Assembly: GCF_003597395.2 (NCBI RefSeq)
Contig: NC_133770.1
Span: forward strand, 26,205,829-26,269,828
Source of the DNA: Chelonoidis abingdonii
Lineage: Eukaryota > Chordata > Testudines > Testudinidae
Reading direction: 5' to 3'
DNA length: 64,000 nucleotides
Shown: positions 57,719 to 64,000 of the stretch, piece after piece
Position numbering within the stretch: the stretch's first letter is position 1
Layout of the letters: each line of letters starts with the position of its first letter
Notes under the pieces: model-generated
The model's database searches: none
The model's input: only the letters and a program-made list of their open reading frames with translations
What the model was told of the DNA's origin: nothing
Position numbers and translations under genes: made by a program

Positions 57719-57971
57719 TTGTAGTCATTGTGGTGAGTTGCCTGAAAACATAGCTTTTTTCACTGCCACTGCACATTAAAAGTAACAGAATGTTAGGAAC
57801 CATTAGGAAAAGGATTGATAATAAGATAGTACATATCATAATGTCTCTACATAAGTCCATGGTACACCCACAGCTTGAATACTGCATTCAGTTCTGATTG
57901 CCCTGTCTCAAAAGCGATATATTACAAAATTGAAAAAGTACAGAGAAGGGCAACACAAATGATTAAGGGTG

Positions 57972-59080
57972 TGTGGGACATTACACGGGATACACTCTGG
58001 ACTGACGGACAGGTATGTCCCCTCGATTCTCCAACCTGGGGTGCCTATTACACTATGCGTTGCTATGACAGCAACCACTCCTAGTCTACTCACACACAGC
58101 CTCCAGCACGGAAATTACTCCCAGCTATACTGTATGAGTGCTATGGAATTACACTGCTGAGCAACACCAGCAAATTCCCAGTCCCATACTTTGTCCCAGA
58201 AATGTGTGTATTGTACTGCTCAGCCCTCTCTCCTGGGAACACAAGCTCATATAAAGTCTGTCATTTCATTAATTGAAAATGATATGCACAAATCCTGTTA
58301 TCTCCAATGATGTTCCCCAAACACTTCAATGCAAAGCACATTGATTTAGATAAAATAATAAAACAAGTTTAGTAACTGCAGAAAGATAGATTTTAAGTGG
58401 TATGAGGCATAAAAGTCAGAACTGGTTACAAAGAAATAAAAAGTAAACCACAAACTAATACCTAACTTAACAAGCTAAGTGAATTCAAAGCAAAAGGTCT
58501 CTCTCTCATCACATGCTTCAGCAGTCTTACAGACTGAATTCCTTTCAGACAGGACCCCTCCCTCAATCCAAAACTGTTTATTTGTTTCTCAGGTATTGTG
58601 GCTGCCATTGGTAGACAGAAAGGGAGGAATATTTTGGAGCATCTGTTCTCCATTATTATACCTTTTCCACCTTTTTGAGAAATATCTCCAGCTGAGGTTC
58701 AAAGTCTATGGGGACAGGAACCTCCAGCTGTTTCTTGGCAAGATGTAAATTTCTCACTCACACCCTTTTTCCTGCCAAAGACTGGCCAATTAATCAGGTG
58801 ATGGTCCATTTGATTTCATTGACATCTGACTGAAGCATCAGTTTGCCTTTTGTCTCTGAAGAACCGGTTTGTGGCTGCTTCCCCAGATTTGGAATATGTC
58901 TTAATAACATCATACAGTAGAACCTTATAATGTTACATACAATGTTGCCACACATGTTTTACCAGGACAATAATGATCAGCAAATCATGAGTTTTCAGAT
59001 GATATCTTACAAATCATCGTTTGTACAAAATGTACAATAGTTTTGAAAAAGGGGAGGACATAAGGATACAGACAGTTACA
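57972..59080. mobile_element. LTR-like element, 1109 bp, inserted in CR1
   Basis: It begins tgtgggacattacacgggat and ends aggatacagacagttaca. Flanks gggtg (57967-57971) and ggatg (59081-59085) are a 5-bp duplication with one mismatch. The CR1 text rejoins across it (aaatgattaaggg | atggaacagcttccatat). It is the fuller copy of the element at 1990-2655. No coding region is recognised. Confidence 0.8.
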
Positions 59081-59250
59081 GGATGGAACAGCTTCCATAT
59101 AAGGAGAAATTAATAAGAGTGGGACTGCTCAGGTTGGAAAAGAGATGACTAAGGAGGGATATATTAGAAGTCTATAAAATCATGAATGAAGTGGAGAAAG
59201 TGCATAAGGAAGTGTTATTTAGCCCTCCGCATAAGGCAAGAACCAGGCAA
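59081..59250 (+). mobile_element. CR1 3' part, continuation of the 55-kb copy
   Basis: ggatggaacagcttccatat, aagaggagaaattaataaga-type text and agaagtctataaaatcatga continue the CR1 from 57971. It stops near cataaggcaagaacc (59249) before the true 3' end. Confidence 0.8.
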
Positions 59251-59972
59251 AAATAAAAAAGCAAAAAGAATGTTGAGACTCATTATGAAAGGGATAGATA
59301 ATAAGACAGAAAATATCATATTGCCTCTATATAAATCCATGGTGTGACCACAGCTTGAAGACTGTGTGCAAATGTGGTCGTCCCATCTCCAAAAAGATAT
59401 ATTGCAATTGGAAAAAGTTCAGAAAAGGGCAACAGAAATGATTAGGGGTATAGAATGGCTTCCATAAGAGGAGAGATTAATAGGACTGGGACTTTCCAGC
59501 TTGGAAAAGAGATGACTAAGGAGGGATATGATAGAGGTCTATAAAATCATGACTGGTATGAAGAAAGTAAACAAGGAAGTGTTATTTACTCCTTCTCATA
59601 ACATGCCAGCTAGGGGTCACCAAATGAAATTAATAGACATCAGGTTTAAAAGAAACAAAAGGAAGTATTTTTTCACACAGCACACAGTCAACCCATGGAA
59701 CGCCTTACCAGAGGATGGTGTGAAGGCCAAGACTATAACCAGGTTCAAAAAAAATATTAGATAAGTTCATGAAGGATAGGTCCATCAATGGCTATTAGCC
59801 AGGATGGAAAGAGATGGTGTCTTGCCTCTGTTTGCCAGAAGCTGGATCACTTGATGATTATATGTTCTGTTCATTCCTTCTGTGGCACCTGTCATTGGCC
59901 ACTATCAGAAGACAGGATACTGGGCTAGATGAACCCAGTATGACCCAGAATGGCCATTCTTATGTTCTTAAG
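59251..59972 (+). mobile_element. Second CR1 3' part, tandem to the first
   Basis: It restarts at about 59253 with aaaaagcaaaaagaatgttg, a position that lies upstream in CR1 (equivalent to about 57782). It then runs to the 3' end (atggccattcttatgttctt, 59960). It repeats the same stretch already present at 57782-57971 and 59081-59249. It carries the short frame 59528-59764 (MIEVYKIMTGMKKVNKEVLF), the end of CR1 ORF2. Confidence 0.85.
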
Positions 59973-60783
59973 ATTTAATGTTTGTACTAATTTCTGCCTA
60001 TCAACAGCCACTGAGACAGATATATCATTACTGATAATATAAGAGGCTGATACAATGCAGAATTATTTAAAGAGGTCAAGCAAAATGAAAAGTCAATTGA
60101 TATTTTCTTCAACTTCTTTCCTACTTAATCTTCTACCAGATGTACCAGTTGCTCTATTTCAGTGGACTCTTTATATTCCTTAGCGAAAAATGCTTTTCTA
60201 AGTTCCTTTTCTTCTTCCACAGATGTTAGCAAAAATGCACTCTGTTTTCTTTTCCTTGGTACAGTAGGCTCAGTTTGAGCTCCTGAGGTTTTCCGTTCCC
60301 TCTGTTCCACTAGCAAATTGATATGGAAATTTGATTATTCTTTTTAATTTTTTTTTCCAATTTGCTGAGTAACAGGAGGCTTCCTAAAAATCTCCTAAGG
60401 GCTTTGCCAGTTTGCAAAGAGCATTCTGCATTCGCTGGTTTGTAGTTGCAATAAAAAAAATTTGGCCTTGTTGCAATTTTCATTTTCTGGCCAATTGGTT
60501 TTACATGTGGTCTTATCCCTTTAAAATGTTAAATAACTTTTATTGAAAATGTTATTTTAGTACAATTTAATTGACCCTAGATAGATGCAAATGAGAGTGC
60601 AGCTTTGTATTCAATGTAAGTAAAAAGCAATTTTGGTCAGTGGGAGCATTCCTATTCCCAGCCTTTTCCATACCTTCAGGGTCCAATCATGCGAGGGTCT
60701 GAATGCCTCTTTGGAGGTGCTCAGTAGACTCAGTTTCCAATGAAGTCTTCAATCCTAAAGGTATCGAGCACTTGTGGTCCACT
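59973..60783. other. About 800 bases without a recognised gene
   Basis: AT-rich with short frames only. No repeat is supported. Confidence 0.4.
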
Positions 60784-61152
60784 CAGGGCCAGCTCCAGGC
60801 ACCTCCATCCCAAGCAGGTGCTTGAGGCAGCAATCTACAAGGGGCGGCAGTCCATGTGTTTTTGTCCCCAAGCGGCGCGCTGAATTGCCGTCGAGGATGG
60901 CGGGAGCATTCCATGTGCCTTTAGGGCGGCTCATGCGTTTCCGTGGCAGTGGCAATTTGGCGGCAGCTTCTATGTTCAGCTGTCCACGGCCGCACAGCTT
61001 CTGTCTTCCAGATGAAGACAGAAGCTGCCTCCGAATTGCCGCAGCTGTGGAAACTCACATGCCGCCCTAATGGCGCATGGACTGTCCCCGCTATCTGTAG
61101 CAGCAATTTGGCACGCTGCTTGGGGCAGCAAAAACAGTTGAGCTGGCCCTAG
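60784..61152. mobile_element. hAT-like MITE
   Basis: cagggccagctccaggcacc at the left pairs with gagctggccctag at the right. Subterminal cccaagcaggtgcttgaggc and gctgcttggggcagcaa are also mutually inverted. An inner inverted pair (agcttctgtcttccagatga / gaagacagaagctgcc) occurs near 61000. The target duplication is not clear. Frames on both strands are shadows. Confidence 0.75.
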
Positions 61153-62896
61153 GGCCACCTGTATGTCCCATGAAGCCCAGTGAAGTCACAGTAGAGATAA
61201 ATGTGACCCATTGTTGATAGACGTGCATAGTGTTTGTGGGGGATCAAGGGGCATGGTAAAAGTGCTACTTGATTCCTAGGCACTGAAATGAATCTACCAC
61301 AGCAATGGATGCTTAGGTTCCTGTTTGCTATTTTAGTCACAACATAATTAGAACAGTTAAATGAACACCAACAGTTTTTCGGCTGTAACTGTCACTGGTC
61401 AAAAGGCCATGGCCTAGAGAATACACTCAAACTGCTGAGCCACATGCTATTGACTCTAGAGCATGACATTCCCTTTGCAAATCTCCTCGCCTTTGTTCAG
61501 GCTATAGCTGTAGATTCTGTCAGCTGGGCCATGTGAAAAGTCTGCCTAACATAGAAAAAAAAAGATTTTATCACTACACAGTAGATTAGTATCAACAAAA
61601 TGATGTAGGAAGCCTCATTGCATAGAGAGAAAATCTTATTAAATAAGAATCTGGATGCAAATATCTAACTTATCTTCAATATCATCCAATATTCCAAATC
61701 AGAAATTTTTGTTAAATAAAGTTTGCTAAGGCATACCATACGACACACCAGGAAAAAATCTTTCCTGAGCAGGGGTAGATGACTTTGTGGTTAGAACATC
61801 ATTGTGGTTAGAACATTGATGGCCACCTAGAGCTCTAATCTCTGCTAATGCTTTTACCATCACTACCGCTGGTAAAGCAGAACCAATGGTAACAATGGTG
61901 AGAAATGTATAGGAAAAAAAAAAACCTGATAAGGACACAACCTAAATTATCTGGCAAACAGTTGAATATGTAAGTTTAACATGAACATTCCATGAGGAAC
62001 CATGCAAAGAGAGCTTGATATCCCCCTCCTAAGCCCCAAATCATGGTCAAAAGAAAGCCATTGGAAAATGTGAACAGATGCTTATGGAAAAAAATGTTTG
62101 TAGTTCTAAGGTTTAATTCCCCCAAGACCATAAAAGCCAGTCCATCTATTGATGTTCCAAGTAATGATGCCCTCTTTTTCCTTTTGCCATTTTTCTGTCT
62201 CTAATTCCTTTAATTTGATGGGGATATGTGGGGAGAAGGGGGAGATTTTAATTGCCTGCAACATGTGGATGTTCTTTTCCCTAAAATAGTATGACATTAC
62301 TAATGTGGTATATTTGTGTCTGAACATTTCAATAAAATTATATATTTTAAAAATTCTCATTAGTTCCATCCGATTATTTATAAGTGCAGTCCATATGATG
62401 CATAATTCATGTTCAAATCATTTGCTGATATGGCAAAGAGTAGCTCTTTATAGCAATTGTTTAAAAGAACAAAATGGGGGTATTTAAGTGGCTAATCATA
62501 CAGTTTCCCTTGGAAGATATGAGCATTTAAATTACATGCTGATAAACTGATCAGAAAGGAATGCTGGCAGCTAAATATCATACTAAAAATACAAAACAAA
62601 GGAAATGCGCTCTCTCCACATCTGTGGCATTTATTGAACAAATAATTGTATTTTAAACCAGTGTCATGCCTAAAATCCACCTTTTTTGAAGTGCATTGCT
62701 TTCTCAAGGCCCTAATACAATTTGATTGATTAAAACCCAAAGAGTCAAAAACCTGCAAAAACAGAAAATTAAGGACTGAATCATTTTGCTCTATGCATTT
62801 TAGACAGCTGAGAAATATGGAGACTATATCCTCCATTAGTTATGCTGGTTTTTGCACTAGTGTAATTCAGTTACATAGAGTGCAGTGACTCCTGAG
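61153..62896. other. About 1.7 kb without a recognised gene
   Basis: AT-rich. The longest frame is 114 residues on the minus strand (62492-62836), with no motif. A direct repeat ttgtggttagaacat occurs twice at 61784-61817. Confidence 0.45.
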
Positions 62897-63166
62897 TAGG
62901 GCTGGTCTAAAATTTTCCAAGAGATGTGGTCCAACCAGTGATATTGGCTTATAGAAAAAAATGGGAGCATGAGACACCTGAACTATGGCTCCACTGAGAC
63001 ACCAAACTAAAAATATTTCAGATTTTAACCAACATTTTTTGGTTTTCAGCAGAAATTGCTACTGAAAATTAGAAATTATCCATGGAAAATATACACAAAA
63101 TCATTTAAAAAATGTTTTCATCTACCTTTTCCCTGGAAAAAAATCTTCATTTTATGACCAGCTCTA
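62897..63166. mobile_element. 270-bp hAT-like MITE with 8-bp duplication
   Basis: The ends tagggctggtctaaaattt and attttatgaccagctcta are inverted. The flanks are ctcctgag (62889-62896) and ctcctgat (63167-63174), 7 of 8 identical. The interior is AT-rich without coding capacity. Relics of the family lie at 28700-28860 and 36619-36823. Confidence 0.85.
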
Positions 63167-63807
63167 CTCCTGATACACATTAAATGGGAGGACTATCAGA
63201 CTCAAGAAATTTTTAGATTTCTAGGAGAATTTGGAAAATCAAACAGAAAAGGATTTACAATTTTTTTTGGCAAATAAATGTGTTATATTCACTTCACTGT
63301 TATTCATGAGGTCATATTAGCCCTGATTTGGGAAAGCACCCCAATGCTGGAATGGAGTTTTAGCAGATGCTTAAATCATGTTGAAATAAGTGTCTTTTTG
63401 AATACGGATAGACTTAAAAACTTGCCATTATTTATTGCTCATACATATTCAGATGATCACCCATTTATTGTTGAAAATGTTCATGAATCCTTAAAATGTC
63501 ACAGGTTTTATCATGAAAGATTATTCATCTAAAAACTTTAACAGAATTTTGTTATTCATAATTTGCTAGCCTCCTGATTTAAAAAGTATCAGTTTGAAAA
63601 TACCTCATAACATCATTTATTTGAATAAACTATTCAGCAACACCTATGAACAGCAAATACATTCATAAAAATCACAACTGGTTTGCATATGATTCATATA
63701 CGTAAAAATGGCTAAATATTTAATTAATATTATTCACAGTGAATAAATATCCAGCTCTTTTCATAGGTTATCTCTGGATCATATTGATAGGACACCAGCA
63801 CTACAGT
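63167..63807. other. No gene recognised
   Basis: AT-rich. The 84-residue frame at 63278-63532 has no motif. Confidence 0.4.
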
Positions 63808-64000
63808 AGGGCCTGGTCTACACTACGCATTTAAACCAATTTTAGCAGCATTAAATCGATTTAACGCTGTATCCATCCAGACAACGAGGCCCTTTATATC
63901 GATATAAAGGGCTCTTTAAATCGGTTTCTGTACTCCTCCCCAACGAGAGGAGTAGCGCTAAAATTGGTATTACCATATCGGATTAGGGTTAGTGTGGCCG
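63808..64000. mobile_element. Turtle MITE, cut by the window end
   Basis: It begins gggcctggtctacactacgc. Inner palindromic words include tttatatcgatataaag, followed by ggctctttaaatcggtttct and gagaggagtagcgctaaaat, then ttagggttagtgtggccg at the window edge. The right end is not seen. Confidence 0.75.

Larger units (their letters stand above)
55080..57971 (+). mobile_element. CR1 LINE with long ORF2 remnant, plus strand
   Basis: Similarity to turtle CR1 starts by about 55150 and runs through the endonuclease (NARSLNTKMSELEFLVLNE at about 55286, ITEIWWNADHQW at about 55363) and the RT. It reaches the tract ending cacaaatgattaaggg (57969). It is interrupted by the MITE at 57457-57718 and the LTR at 57972-59080, and resumes at 59081. 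Stops and frameshifts occur throughout. Confidence 0.85.

Noticed and set aside
62492..62836. 114-residue minus-strand frame that looks Cys-rich
   Set aside because: No family motif and no supporting exon structure. It is treated as chance.
1..64000. Bacterial-style operons, ribosome binding sites, terminators, defence systems or integrons
   Set aside because: Sequence composition, lack of long genes and abundance of vertebrate transposons rule out a prokaryotic origin.

Overview
The window looks like nuclear DNA from a turtle (Testudines), or at least a non-avian sauropsid. It is AT-rich, has no operons and no gene-dense layout, and is filled with nested interspersed repeats. The most diagnostic are CR1 LINEs, a Tx1-like LINE, a ZMYM1-like hAT transposon, and foldback/MITE families that I recognise from turtle genomes. 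The organism call rests on memory of these families and was not searched. I could not support any host protein-coding exon, tRNA, rRNA, CRISPR array or bacterial feature. The coding potential I recognise is broken transposon sequence.

Layout. 1-6.6 kb: sparse sequence with a GC-rich repeat, a CR1 stub joined to an LTR, a hairpin element and SINE-like pieces. 6.665-11.965 kb: one hAT element with transposase on the minus strand, split by a solo LTR (8088-8855), a small hAT MITE (9607-9799) and an ERV-like insertion (about 9993-10967). 12-20 kb: LTRs and MITEs, including a foldback inside a foldback at 13991-14441 and two solo LTRs of one family (16348-17279 and 18438-19250). 20-31.8 kb: mostly unassigned sequence, with a pair of related LTR-like repeats (22.6 and 29.3 kb), a Ty3/gypsy integrase-chromodomain remnant (26.9-28.4 kb) and a long hairpin at about 29 kb. 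31.88-34.81 kb: a minus-strand CR1 split by an LTR with a perfect 5-bp target duplication. 35-39.7 kb: MITEs, then a short tandem array. 39.683-48.271 kb: an 8.6-kb composite interrupting that array, holding a GC-rich hAT-like element and a nearly complete Tx1-like LINE with a 693-bp internal tandem duplication. 48.3-50.5 kb: a roughly 1-kb non-autonomous element with mariner-like ends. 50.8-54.5 kb: CR1 holding an LTR that holds another CR1. 55-60 kb: a long CR1 interrupted by a hAT MITE and an LTR, followed by a second CR1 3' part. 60-64 kb: unassigned sequence plus three MITEs, the last cut by the window end.

Nothing here works together as a pathway. The biology is the order of insertions, which target-site duplications and reading-frame interruptions let one reconstruct. 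I see no convincing novel multi-gene system. The best leads are the 8.6-kb composite, the LINE with its duplicated ORF1/ORF2 junction, the perfect GC-rich palindrome, the foldback-in-foldback, and the repeated CR1/LTR junction at 2 kb and 58 kb.
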